Part shown: one piece after another, positions 18,818 to 28,515 of the stretch
Layout of the letters: each line of letters starts with the position of its first letter
Position numbering within the stretch: position 1 is the first letter of the stretch
NCBI GenBank assembly: GCA_902627745.1
Contig: CACOKG010000005.1
Coordinates: 1 to 48,823 of the forward strand
Direction: 5' to 3'
Length of the DNA stretch: 48,823 nucleotides
Origin: an uncultured Pelagibacteraceae bacterium
Lineage (GTDB): Bacteria; Pseudomonadota; Alphaproteobacteria; Pelagibacterales; Pelagibacteraceae
The notes under the pieces: generated by a model
The model's database searches: none
What the model saw: only the letters and a program-made list of their open reading frames with translations
Told to the model about the DNA's origin: nothing
Made by a program: the position numbers and the translations under genes

Positions 18818-19491
18818 AATAATTTTTGAAATTCTTTCAGGTCAACTACCCTTAAGTATTTCACATAGTTTTTATAATAATCTTTAAATTTTAAATCTTT
18901 GATATTTTTTTCTAATTTTAGAATAGATGAATTTCTTTTTTTTTTGATAACCCCAATTCCTTGATCGATTTTACATGTGTATATTTCTAAGTATTCATTT
19001 TGTCTCAAATCTACTATTGCTTTCCATACATCACCATTCCAAGACATTCTATATCTCGGAACAGCTTGTTTACTCAAACTATCAGGCATACAATCATGTA
19101 CCAAAACTATACCTTCGTCTTTGAGACAATTAATTGAATTTAAAATATCTTTTTTAACTTGATTGTAGGTATGTAAACCGTCTATAAAAATGATATCAAA
19201 TTTATTTTTATTTTCCCTAAAAAACTCATCACTTGTTTTTCTAATATTTCCCCCACTTATAGGATCAACACCCGTCTTATTTTTTATTCTAACTTTTGAA
19301 AATAATTGATCTTGGTCACAACCTATTTCTAGATAGTCTGAATATTTATATTTATTTATTAAATAATCAATCAGATCCCATCGAAAATAATTTGGTGGAA
19401 AATTATATTCAAGTTTACCTTTAAAATTTTCAACGAAAAGGTTGTAATAGATTTTATTAAATATTTTAGAAATTTTATTTAATCTTTCCAT
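18814..19491 (-). CDS. Class I SAM-dependent methyltransferase
   Basis: YLEIGCDQDQLFSKV; FDIIFIDGLHTYNQVKKDI; GGIVLVHDCMP-like segment. Confidence 0.75.
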   Translation of the reverse strand: MERLNKISKIFNKIYYNLFVENFKGKLEYNFPPNYFRWDLIDYLINKYKYSDYLEIGCDQDQLFSKVRIKNKTGVDPISGGNIRKTSDEFFRENKNKFDIIFIDGLHTYNQVKKDILNSINCLKDEGIVLVHDCMPDSLSKQAVPRYRMSWNGDVWKAIVDLRQNEYLEIYTCKIDQGIGVIKKKRNSSILKLEKNIKDLKFKDYYKNYVKYLRVVDLKEFQKLF

Positions 19492-19493
19492 TT

Positions 19494-20021
19494 TTAATGT
19501 CCTGGAAAATCAATTAAGTTTTCAACTTTATAACCTTTTTTTTCTAATTTGTCCGTACCATTGAGATCAAACAAATTAATAACAAAAATAAAAGCAGCAA
19601 CTTTTCCTTTTGAAACTTCAACTAACTTAGCTGCTGCCTCTGCAGTCCCCCCAGTTGCAATTAAATCATCAATAATTAACACTTTATCATTTTCATCAAT
19701 AGAATCTTTATGCACCTCTATTGTTGCAGTACCATACTCGAGTTCAAAATCTATTGAGTGAACATCAGCTGGTAATTTATTTTTCTTTCTAAGCATCACA
19801 AATGGTTTTTTTAATATATATGAAACAGCAGAGGCAAAGACAAAACCTCTTGACTCAATAGCTGCAATTTTATCAAATTTTACTTTTTTACTCCTCTCAA
19901 CTATTTGATTTATTGTTTCAGAAAATGCTTTTTCATTTTTAATTAATGTTGTTATATCTCGAAATAATATCCCTTTTTTTGGATAATCTGGAATTGATCT
20001 AATAAAATCTTTTAAATTCAT
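19494..20021 (-). CDS. apt: Adenine phosphoribosyltransferase
   Basis: IPDYPKKGILFRDIT; IESRGFVFA; VLIIDDLIATGGTAEAAAKL. Confidence 0.94.
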   Translation of the reverse strand: MNLKDFIRSIPDYPKKGILFRDITTLIKNEKAFSETINQIVERSKKVKFDKIAAIESRGFVFASAVSYILKKPFVMLRKKNKLPADVHSIDFELEYGTATIEVHKDSIDENDKVLIIDDLIATGGTAEAAAKLVEVSKGKVAAFIFVINLFDLNGTDKLEKKGYKVENLIDFPGH

Positions 20022-20062
20022 AAGACTAAATTATATATAAATAATTAATTAAAAATTTTTAT

Positions 20063-20935
20063 ATGACAATAAATAAATTAGCAATCATTGGTGGAAGTGG
20101 TTTATATGATATTGAGGAATTTAAAAATCGAGAGTTAGTTGATTTACAAACTCCCTGGGGAAAACCCTCAGATCAAATTTTAAAGACAAAATATAAAAAT
20201 AAAGAGGTTTATTTTTTACCGAGACACGGAAGGGGGCATTTTATTTCACCTTCAAAAATAAATTTTCGAGCTAATATTGATGCATTAAAGCAATTAGGTG
20301 TTTCCGACATAGTTTCTGTATCAGCTGTTGGATCTTTAAAAGAAGACCTACCACCAGGTAAATTTGTAATTGTTGATCAATTTATAGATAGAACTTTTGC
20401 AAGGAACAAAACATTTTTTGATGAGGAAATCATTGCCCATGTTTCTATGGCTCATCCAACATCAAATGGTCTTATGAATGCGTGTGAGGAAGCTATTAAA
20501 AAAGAAAAAATAGAATATCAAAGAGGTGGAACTTATGTAGTTATGGAAGGTCCACAATTTTCAACTTTAGCTGAGTCCAATCTTTACAGATCATGGAAAG
20601 CTGATGTGATTGGTATGACAAATATGCCAGAAGCTAAATTAGCTAGAGAAGCAGAAATTAGGTATGCATCTGTTTCAATGGTAACTGATTATGATTGTTG
20701 GCATCCAGATCATGAAAATGTGGATGTGCAACAAGTAATAAAAGTTCTTTTAGGAAATGCTGCAAAAGCAAAAAATATGATTAAAAATTTGATAGAAAAT
20801 TTTGAAAATCATATTGATCCTAAAGATCCAACAAACAATTGCTTGGATGTTGCTATTATTACTTCACCTGAAAAACGAACTAAAAAAACTATAGATAAAC
20901 TTAAAACAGTTGCTGGTAGAGTTTTAAATAAATGA
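20063..20935 (+). CDS. mtnP: S-methyl-5'-thioadenosine phosphorylase
   Basis: LAIIGGSGLYDIE; FLPRHGRGH; GGTYVVMEGPQFST; VIGMTNMPEAKLAREAEI. Confidence 0.93.
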   Translation: MTINKLAIIGGSGLYDIEEFKNRELVDLQTPWGKPSDQILKTKYKNKEVYFLPRHGRGHFISPSKINFRANIDALKQLGVSDIVSVSAVGSLKEDLPPGKFVIVDQFIDRTFARNKTFFDEEIIAHVSMAHPTSNGLMNACEEAIKKEKIEYQRGGTYVVMEGPQFSTLAESNLYRSWKADVIGMTNMPEAKLAREAEIRYASVSMVTDYDCWHPDHENVDVQQVIKVLLGNAAKAKNMIKNLIENFENHIDPKDPTNNCLDVAIITSPEKRTKKTIDKLKTVAGRVLNK

Positions 20936-22002
20936 GAATAGAAGGAAAAGAGTATCGTACTATTTGGTTTGAAAATAATGTTGTAAAAATCATTGATCAA
21001 ACAAAACTTCCACATCAATTTATCATAAAGGATCTAAAGACAGTTAAAGATGCAATTAATGCTATAAAAATAATGGAGGTAAGAGGGGCACCTTTGATAG
21101 GTGCTACAGCAGCTTATGGATTAGTTTTGGCAATTATTGAAAATAATGATCAATCATTTTTGAAAAAATCTGCAGATGAATTAATTAGCTCAAGACCTAC
21201 AGCAATAAATTTAAAATGGGCTGTTGATAGAATGATGAATAAATTATCAGGTTTAAATAGTGATAAAATTTTAGAAATAGCTCTTAATGAAGCAAAAGAT
21301 ATATGTGAAGAAGATATTAAATTTTGTGAAAATATAGGATTAAATGGTCTTAAAATAATAGAGGAAATTTATAATAAAAAAAAAGATACAGTTAATATAT
21401 TAACTCACTGTAATGCAGGTTGGCTTGCAACAATAAATTGGGGGACCGCAACTTCTCCAATCTATCATGCACACAAAAAAGGAATTCCTGTTCATGTATG
21501 GGCAGATGAAACTAGACCAAGAAATCAAGGAGCAAATCTTACTTCTTATGAATTAAATCAAGAAGGAATTAAGAACACAATCATTGCAGATAATACAGGT
21601 GGAATTTTGATGCAAAGAGGAGAGGTTGATATGTGTATTGTTGGAACAGACAGAACTCTTGCCAATGGAGATGTTTGTAATAAAGTTGGAACTTATCTAA
21701 AAGCCCTAGCAGCTCATGATAACAAAATTCCTTTTTATGTTGCACTACCAAGCTCAACAATTGACTGGAATATAAAAGATCATAAAGATATTCCAATTGA
21801 GGAGAGAAATTCAGAGGAATTATCTCATGTGGAAGGTTTAGATGAAAAAGGAAATGTAAAGAAAATACAAATTTATCCAAAAAAAAGTAAAGCTATGAAT
21901 TTGGCTTTTGATGTAACTCCAGCAAAATATGTTACAAGATTAATTACCGAAAAAGGCATATGTGAAGCATCAGAAAAAGGACTAAAAGAATTATTTAAAT
22001 GA
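20932..22002 (+). CDS. mtnA: Methylthioribose-1-phosphate isomerase
   Basis: VRGAPLIGATAAYGL; LTHCNAGWLAT; VWADETRPRNQGANLTSYEL; GTDRTLANGDVCNKVGTY. Confidence 0.94.
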   Translation: MRIEGKEYRTIWFENNVVKIIDQTKLPHQFIIKDLKTVKDAINAIKIMEVRGAPLIGATAAYGLVLAIIENNDQSFLKKSADELISSRPTAINLKWAVDRMMNKLSGLNSDKILEIALNEAKDICEEDIKFCENIGLNGLKIIEEIYNKKKDTVNILTHCNAGWLATINWGTATSPIYHAHKKGIPVHVWADETRPRNQGANLTSYELNQEGIKNTIIADNTGGILMQRGEVDMCIVGTDRTLANGDVCNKVGTYLKALAAHDNKIPFYVALPSSTIDWNIKDHKDIPIEERNSEELSHVEGLDEKGNVKKIQIYPKKSKAMNLAFDVTPAKYVTRLITEKGICEASEKGLKELFK

Positions 22003-22655
22003 AGAATTTAGACCAAAGAAATCAAATTATTGAGTATTCTCTAAAATTGAACTCTACAAATCTTTCACCGCTACGATCAGGAAATATATCTTTGAGAGCA
22101 GAACAAGATAATATTCAAGGTTATTTAATTACTCCATCAGGAAAAAAATATGAAACATTAAAGCCAGAAGATATTGTTTTTATGGATTTAAATGAAGAAG
22201 CAGAAAAAAACGACTCAGTGAACAAACCCTCCTCCGAATGGAGATTTCATAAAGATATTTATGTTAATAAAAAAGATGCCCAAGCAATTGTTCATGCACA
22301 TTCTCCACACGCAACAGCTGTATCTTCACACGGAAAATCTATACCTCCTTTTCATTACATGATTGCTCTTGCAGGAGGAGAAGACATTAAATGTGCTGAA
22401 TACGCTACTTTTGGGACAAAAGAACTTTCACAAAATGTAATTAAAGCTTTAGAAAATAGAAGTGCTTGTTTGATGTCTAATCACGGACAGGTTGCTTTTG
22501 GAAAAAATTTAGAGCAAGCATTTGAACTAGCACAAGAGATAGAAAATATTTGTCATCAATACACTATTGCACTAAAGTTAGGAGAGCCAAAGATTCTTTC
22601 ATTAGAGGAAATGAAAGAAGTTTTGGAAAAAGCTAAAGATTATAAAAAAGGGTAA
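21999..22655 (+). CDS. Class II aldolase (fuculose-1-phosphate aldolase-like); candidate 5-methylthioribulose-1-phosphate aldolase
   Basis: SGNISLR; VHAHSPHATA; LMSNHGQVAFGK; ATGA overlap with mtnA. Confidence 0.88.
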   Translation: MKNLDQRNQIIEYSLKLNSTNLSPLRSGNISLRAEQDNIQGYLITPSGKKYETLKPEDIVFMDLNEEAEKNDSVNKPSSEWRFHKDIYVNKKDAQAIVHAHSPHATAVSSHGKSIPPFHYMIALAGGEDIKCAEYATFGTKELSQNVIKALENRSACLMSNHGQVAFGKNLEQAFELAQEIENICHQYTIALKLGEPKILSLEEMKEVLEKAKDYKKG

Positions 22656-22656
22656 T

Positions 22657-23697
22657 ATGATAAAAGTAGGGGAGCACATTACTTTAGATATTATTGGTAC
22701 TGATAAAGAATATGATCCATCGGTTTATGAAAGAGTTATTAAACAGATTGCTAAAGTAGCTAAAGTTACAATCTTAAATATTTCAAAATATAAGTTTGAA
22801 CCGCAGGGCTTTACAATTCTTGCATTATTAGCTGAAAGTCATATCAGTTTTCATACATTTCCTGAGAAAGGAATTATAAGTTTTGACTTCTTTACTTGTG
22901 GAAAAATCAGTCCATCAGTAGCGATTGATATTGTTAAAAAAGAATTTAAGCACAAAAGAATTGTAAAAAAAGAGTTTAATAGAGATACGAGATCTCTTTA
23001 TCAAGATATTTACAGCTCCCCAGGTTTACAAAAATCATATGTTGTAAATGAAGTTTTGGAAGATTTTAAATCAAAGGTGGGTCAACACATCGAAATTTTA
23101 GAGTTAGAACAATTCGGTAAATCATTATTTATTGATGGTGAAATTCAAGTAGCTGAGTCTGATGAACATTTATACAGCTCAACATTTGTGGGTGCAGGGT
23201 TGAAGTTAAATAAAAACAATGAAAGAGCTGCAATCATTGGTGGTGGCGATGGTGGCGTTGCTAGAGAATGCATATCTAAAAAATTTAATTTTATCGATTG
23301 GTATGAGCTTGATCCTGAGGTAGTTGAAGTTTGTAATAAACATTTAGGTGACATTGGAAAAAAAGCTACAGAGAAAAATTCAGTTAAATGTGTTTGGGGA
23401 GATGCGTTTCATAGTATTAAATCAGTAAAAGACGATACATACGATCATATCTTTGTAGATTTAAATGATGATCAGTTTTGTATAGATTTGGCTGCAAAGA
23501 ATATGGACTCTTTAGTAAGAATATTAAAACCAAAGGGTGTGATCACAGCACAAGTTGGCAGCCAAGATAAAAAACCTCTTCAAGTTGAAAATTGGATGAA
23601 TGTTTTTCATCATCATTTTGGAAATACCAAATTATCTAGGGTTTATGTACCCAGTTTTGATTGTTCTTGGAATTTCTCTTCTTCAATAAATCATTAG
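22657..23697 (+). CDS. S-adenosylmethionine decarboxylase (SpeD) fused to aminopropyltransferase (SpeE/spermine synthase-like)
   Basis: N-terminus LLAESHISFHTFPE...FDFFTCG (candidate S61/H66/C81); C-terminus AAIIGGGDGGVARE SAM motif. Confidence 0.9.
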   Translation: MIKVGEHITLDIIGTDKEYDPSVYERVIKQIAKVAKVTILNISKYKFEPQGFTILALLAESHISFHTFPEKGIISFDFFTCGKISPSVAIDIVKKEFKHKRIVKKEFNRDTRSLYQDIYSSPGLQKSYVVNEVLEDFKSKVGQHIEILELEQFGKSLFIDGEIQVAESDEHLYSSTFVGAGLKLNKNNERAAIIGGGDGGVARECISKKFNFIDWYELDPEVVEVCNKHLGDIGKKATEKNSVKCVWGDAFHSIKSVKDDTYDHIFVDLNDDQFCIDLAAKNMDSLVRILKPKGVITAQVGSQDKKPLQVENWMNVFHHHFGNTKLSRVYVPSFDCSWNFSSSINH

Positions 23698-23754
23698 TTT
23701 TTTCTTTTTAAAGTCTCTGATTTGTGAAATAATATTTTTTTATTAAAGGAGAGA

Positions 23755-24585
23755 ATGATGAATATATTTAAAAAAACTATTTTTTCAGTTTTATTTTCAT
23801 TGTTAATTATTGGAAACGTCAATGCTGATAAAATTAAAATTGGAACAGAAGGTGCTTATCCTCCATGGAATTCTAAAGATGCATCAGGTAAATTAATCGG
23901 ATTTGAAGTCGAATTAGCTTACACACTTTGCAGATATATTGGACAACAATGTGAGATTGTTGAACAAGATTGGGATGGAATGATACCAGCTTTAATTATG
24001 AGAAAATTTGATGCAATTATGGCAGGTATGTCTATTACTGCAGAAAGACAAAAAGCTATTAATTTTTCACAAGGTTATGCAGATGAAGTTGCATCTTTAG
24101 CAGTTATGAAAGGTTCTGACCTTGAAGGTATGAATACTCCAGAGGGAATCAATCTTACTCTAGGTGGTTCAGGTGTTAAAAAAACTTTAAAAACTTTAAC
24201 GGGTGCACTTGCTGGTAAAACTGTTTGTACACAAACAGCAACTATTCACCAAAACTTTTTAGAATCTGGTGATGTGGGAAAAATAAATCTAAGAACTTAC
24301 AAAACTCAAGATGAAGTCAACTTAGACTTAGCATCAGGAAGATGTGATGTTGCATTAGCAGCTGCAGTTGCATTTACAGATTATGCTGAAAAATCTGGCA
24401 AACCAGTTGTTCTTGTTGGTCCAACTTTTTCAGGTGGAGCATTTGGTAATGGTGTTGGAGTTGGAATTAGAAAAGACGACACTGAATTATTAAAAGCATT
24501 TAACAAAGCAATCGAGAAGGCTAGAAAAAACGGAGACATTAGTAGAATAGCTACTAAATGGTTTGGTTTTGATGCCTCTATGTAA
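23755..24585 (+). CDS. Amino-acid ABC transporter substrate-binding protein (polar/basic amino acid type)
   Basis: Signal peptide; KIGTEGAYPPWNSKDASGKLIGFEVELA; QDWDGMIPALIMRKFDAIMAGMSIT; AAAGGAGA SD upstream. Confidence 0.9.
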   Translation: MMNIFKKTIFSVLFSLLIIGNVNADKIKIGTEGAYPPWNSKDASGKLIGFEVELAYTLCRYIGQQCEIVEQDWDGMIPALIMRKFDAIMAGMSITAERQKAINFSQGYADEVASLAVMKGSDLEGMNTPEGINLTLGGSGVKKTLKTLTGALAGKTVCTQTATIHQNFLESGDVGKINLRTYKTQDEVNLDLASGRCDVALAAAVAFTDYAEKSGKPVVLVGPTFSGGAFGNGVGVGIRKDDTELLKAFNKAIEKARKNGDISRIATKWFGFDASM

Positions 24586-24597
24586 TTAATTTTAGAT

Positions 24598-24624
24598 TTG
24601 GCGACTATAATGTATAGTCGCCAA
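24598..24624 (+). terminator. Perfect 12-bp hairpin between SBP and permease genes
   Basis: TTGGCGACTATA-ATG-TATAGTCGCCAA; no strong U tract, so attenuator/3' stabiliser also possible. Confidence 0.75.
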
Positions 24625-24629
24625 TCTAT

Positions 24630-25322
24630 ATGGAACTTCTAGCATTTGGAGATACTGGTTGGGGTGACGAATTATTTCGTGCCACTCTAATGACTATAGC
24701 TGTTTCAATTACAGCAATGATTATAGGTTTTCTTTTTGCGTTAATCTTTACTCCATTAAAATTATCTAAAAATAAATTTTTAAATTTCATAGCTAATTCT
24801 TACACAACTATAATAAGAGGTGTTCCAGAATTATTAATAATTTATCTTTTCTTTTTTGGTGGAACTGGTGCAGTTATGTTTGTTGCATCAATATTTGGTT
24901 ATAATGAATACATTGAAATTAATGCATTTTTCACAGGTGCATTTGCAATTGGAATAATTTCCGGTGCTTATTCAACTGAAGTTTTTAGGGGAGCAATCCA
25001 ATCAATTGAAAGAGGCCAGTTCGAAGCTGCCAATGTATTAGGATTAAATAAATTTGGAAAATTTTTTAAAATTATTTTACCTCAAACATTAAGATTAGCT
25101 ATTCCAAATCTGAGTAATGTTTGGCAGATAACTCTAAAAGACACTTCTCTTATTTCAGTCACAGGTTTAGTTGAAATCATGAGGCAATCTTATATTGCTG
25201 CTGGATCAACGAGGGATCCATTATTCTTTTATTCATTTGCTGCAGTTTTGTATTTACTACTTACTTTTGTGAGCATGAAATTAATTAATAGATTAGAAGT
25301 TAAATACAGCAGGGGGTACTAA
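24630..25322 (+). CDS. Amino-acid ABC transporter permease (HisQ-type)
   Basis: RGVPELLIIYLFFFG; GAYSTEVFRGAIQSIERGQFEAANVLGL. Confidence 0.92.
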   Translation: MELLAFGDTGWGDELFRATLMTIAVSITAMIIGFLFALIFTPLKLSKNKFLNFIANSYTTIIRGVPELLIIYLFFFGGTGAVMFVASIFGYNEYIEINAFFTGAFAIGIISGAYSTEVFRGAIQSIERGQFEAANVLGLNKFGKFFKIILPQTLRLAIPNLSNVWQITLKDTSLISVTGLVEIMRQSYIAAGSTRDPLFFYSFAAVLYLLLTFVSMKLINRLEVKYSRGY

Positions 25323-25996
25323 TGGATCTTGAATTAATGATTAATAGTTTCCCAAAGTTACTTAATGCTGCTGTAATAACTTTAAAACTTCTTTCAGTTT
25401 CTTTGATAATTGGATTATTCATTGGCTTATTTTTTGCAATTCTTAGATTAAATAAAAATATATTCATCAATAGATTTGCTTATGGATATTCGTATGTTTT
25501 TAGAGGTACACCACTTTTAGTACAGATATTCATTATTTATTTTGGATTAGGTCAGATTGAATATTTAAGATCGACAGTTTTATGGGTAATTTTAAAAGAA
25601 CCATATTGGTGTGCAATCATTGCTTTTGCTCTAAATACGGGTGCTTATACTTCAGAGATATTGAGATCAGCATTTCAAACCATTAAACCTGGAATAATAG
25701 AGGCAGGTAAAAGTTTGGGCATCCCAAACAAAGTAATCTTTTATAAAATTCAAATTCCTATCGCTATCAGACAATCTTTACCAGCTTATGGAAATGAAAT
25801 TATTCTTATGATGAAAGGAACTTCTTTAGCTAGTACAGTGACCATAATGGACCTTACAGGTGTTGCAAAATATATAATTTCAACAACTTTTAAACCAATT
25901 GAGGTATTTATTGTTGCTGGTGGTATTTATCTATTTATGACCTTTATAATCCATAATATGATTAAGTTTTTAGAAAAGAAATACAGATTTAATTAA
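25322..25996 (+). CDS. Amino-acid ABC transporter permease (HisM-type)
   Basis: FRGTPLLVQIFIIYFG; TGAYTSEILRSAFQTIKPGIIEAGKSLG. Confidence 0.92.
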   Translation: MDLELMINSFPKLLNAAVITLKLLSVSLIIGLFIGLFFAILRLNKNIFINRFAYGYSYVFRGTPLLVQIFIIYFGLGQIEYLRSTVLWVILKEPYWCAIIAFALNTGAYTSEILRSAFQTIKPGIIEAGKSLGIPNKVIFYKIQIPIAIRQSLPAYGNEIILMMKGTSLASTVTIMDLTGVAKYIISTTFKPIEVFIVAGGIYLFMTFIIHNMIKFLEKKYRFN

Positions 25997-27144
25997 AGCA
26001 CAACTAAATCAATTTTTTGCTTACCAAGTCTTTCATTACCTTGCTCAGTGACTAAATAAGTCTCACCTAGGTTCATTGCTAATTGATTTTCTGAGTCCAT
26101 TAAAATCATATGCATAAAAAAAATATTTCCAGGCTCAATCACATATGGATTTCCGGTATATAACATTGGCCAATCCATCCAATTTGGAGCAAAAGTAGTA
26201 CCCAAAGAATATCCACATGCATTCATTCTTGCTTTATTAAAACCAAGATTATCAAAAGTTTTTGCGTGAATATCAAAAACCTCTCCAATTTTATTTCCAG
26301 GTTTTAGTTTATTTTCGCAATTCTTTAACGCTTCAACACACGCCTCATGCATTTTATGATGTTTAGGATCTGCTTTACCTATAGGAATTGTTCTAAACAT
26401 TGCTGAATGGTAATGTCTATAAGTACCAGCCCATTCTATAGTTAATTGATCTTGATCATTTAAAATTTGTTTTTCTGATTGATAACGGCAAAGAAGAGCA
26501 TTTTTTCCTGAACCAATAATAAATTCATTTGCAGGATAATCTCCGCCTCCTTCAAATATAACTTTATTCATTTCAGCTAGAATCTTAGACTCATTCACAC
26601 CTGCTTTGGCATATTTCCAAACTTCATCCAAAGCTTGATCAGCTAGTTCTGCAGCTTTTTTTACATAAACAATTTCCTCTTTGGATTTCACTACTCTTAA
26701 CTTTGTTATTAAGTCTGATTTATCTTCAACAGAACAATAATTTTCTAGAGACTTATTAAGCCTCAATGTATTTTTTCCGGTTAATCCATAAGCATCATAC
26801 TCAACTCCTAATTTTTTTCCTTTGAGATTTAGCTCATCCAAAATAACTTTAAGATCATCGGTTGGGTTTGATCCATCTTTATCAACCCAAATTCTTATAT
26901 CTTTAATATTGGATGTATTTTGTGCTTGTCTTAAATCTGGAGCTCTAGTCAGTAATATTGTGTTTCCTTTTTTATCTAAAATTAATGTTTGAAAAAAAAC
27001 ATATCCGAATGTGTCATAACCAGTTAACCAATACATAGACTCTTGTCTAAACATTAATAAAGCATCTATGTTTTGATCTTTCATGGAGTCTAAAATTTTG
27101 GATTTTCTAGTTCTGAATTCTTCTTTTGAAAAATGAAGTCCCAT
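25993..27144 (-). CDS. M24 family metallopeptidase (Xaa-Pro dipeptidase/creatinase/DoeA-like)
   Basis: 383 aa; LRVVKSKEEIVYVKKAAELAD; RMNACGYSLGTTFAPNWMDWPMLY; PGNIFFMHMILMD. Confidence 0.85.
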   Translation of the reverse strand: MGLHFSKEEFRTRKSKILDSMKDQNIDALLMFRQESMYWLTGYDTFGYVFFQTLILDKKGNTILLTRAPDLRQAQNTSNIKDIRIWVDKDGSNPTDDLKVILDELNLKGKKLGVEYDAYGLTGKNTLRLNKSLENYCSVEDKSDLITKLRVVKSKEEIVYVKKAAELADQALDEVWKYAKAGVNESKILAEMNKVIFEGGGDYPANEFIIGSGKNALLCRYQSEKQILNDQDQLTIEWAGTYRHYHSAMFRTIPIGKADPKHHKMHEACVEALKNCENKLKPGNKIGEVFDIHAKTFDNLGFNKARMNACGYSLGTTFAPNWMDWPMLYTGNPYVIEPGNIFFMHMILMDSENQLAMNLGETYLVTEQGNERLGKQKIDLVVL

Positions 27145-27151
27145 TAATGAT

Positions 27152-27541
27152 TTAATAATTGGTGTATTCTTTTATTTCTTTGATAGTTGATCCAGTGTGA
27201 TTGTTAATCTCTAATTTAATTTTTGCTCGATCATCATTTAGAAAATGAACATCTCTTGAAAGCTTAATAAATTTTTCTCCAAAATCTTTTTCTTTTTCAC
27301 ATTGTCTTTTATCATCTTCAATAACCCAAAGTTTTGAATTAATTTCTTTTAGAGATTGATAAAGATTATTTAACTTGTCATCAGTTTTGATATTTTTTTC
27401 TAACTGCTCTTTTAAAATAGAGTGTTCATTAGTAATAAATTGTAACTTTTCAGTATCTTTTATCTTTTCTTTTTTGATCTCCAAAATTGAAATTTTATCT
27501 AAAAGTTCTCCTATTGAAATCTCTACTATAATTTTATTCAT
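27152..27541 (-). CDS. Small coiled-coil protein (DUF6165-like), adjacent to GT9
   Basis: ISIGELLDKISILEIKKEKI...HSILKEQL...LNDDRAKIKLEIN. Confidence 0.65.
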   Translation of the reverse strand: MNKIIVEISIGELLDKISILEIKKEKIKDTEKLQFITNEHSILKEQLEKNIKTDDKLNNLYQSLKEINSKLWVIEDDKRQCEKEKDFGEKFIKLSRDVHFLNDDRAKIKLEINNHTGSTIKEIKEYTNY

Positions 27542-27573
27542 AAAATTTTATACTATGCTATCTTGTTATAAAT

Positions 27574-28515
27574 ATGTCTAATATTTTAATAATCAAACAT
27601 GGATCATTAGGAGATATATCTCAAGCGAGTGGTGCTATTCAAGATATATCTGAAAATCATAAAAGTAATCAAATACATATTTTAACAACCAAACCTTACT
27701 TCGATTTATTTAAAAAAAATCCATTTGTTAATAATGTGATCTTAGACAAAAGACTTCCAAGATATAACCTTATCTACCTATATTTTCTTATGCGCGAATT
27801 GAAAAAACATAACTTTTCAAAAGTTTTTGATTTACAAAATTCATCGAGAACTAATTTCTATAAAAATATTCTTTTTCCAAAATCAAGTAAAGAAGTATGG
27901 TCTAGTTCAGTCACAACTTTGCCTAAAGATAAGAATAAAGATGAATTTGATAAAAACTCTGTTCTTGAAAGGTTCGACTATCAATTAAAGGAATCTGGCT
28001 TAAATACCAATAATACTTTGAAACCAAATTTTAATTGGGCCGCAACAGATATCAGCGAAATCAGAAATTTTTATAAAATAACAAAATATATTTTATTATT
28101 TCCTTTTTGTTCACCTCATTTAACAATTAAAAAATGGCCTTATTATAATAAACTAATTGAATTAATATCGAGTAAATATGGTGAAGAATATATAGTTATT
28201 ACAGCTCCTGGCCCAACTGAGATTGGTGAAGCAAAAAATATTAATGCATTAGCTGTTCTGGATAATGGTAGGGCGCTAGATATCTCTCAACTTACTGCTT
28301 TGATTAGAGATAGTTCATTTGTTGTTGCAAATGATACTGGTCCTGCGCACATAGCAGCTCATGTTGGAGCTAAAGGTCTTACATTATTTGGCAGACATAC
28401 AACAGCTTACAAAGTGAGTATTGAAAGAGAAAACTTTAAACCAATTGAAGTTACAGATCTAAAAAATTTAAGTGCTGAAAGAGTTTTTGAAAGATTATCT
28501 AATTCTTTATCCTAG
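27574..28515 (+). CDS. Glycosyltransferase family 9 (heptosyltransferase-like)
   Basis: ILIIKHGSLGDISQASGAIQDI; FVVANDTGPAHIAAHVGAKGLTLFG. Confidence 0.88.
   Translation: MSNILIIKHGSLGDISQASGAIQDISENHKSNQIHILTTKPYFDLFKKNPFVNNVILDKRLPRYNLIYLYFLMRELKKHNFSKVFDLQNSSRTNFYKNILFPKSSKEVWSSSVTTLPKDKNKDEFDKNSVLERFDYQLKESGLNTNNTLKPNFNWAATDISEIRNFYKITKYILLFPFCSPHLTIKKWPYYNKLIELISSKYGEEYIVITAPGPTEIGEAKNINALAVLDNGRALDISQLTALIRDSSFVVANDTGPAHIAAHVGAKGLTLFGRHTTAYKVSIERENFKPIEVTDLKNLSAERVFERLSNSLS

Noticed and set aside
15884-20063. Integrative element at tRNA-Met
   Set aside because: No integrase and no repeat of the tRNA 3' end noticed; kept only as a possible variable glycan region.
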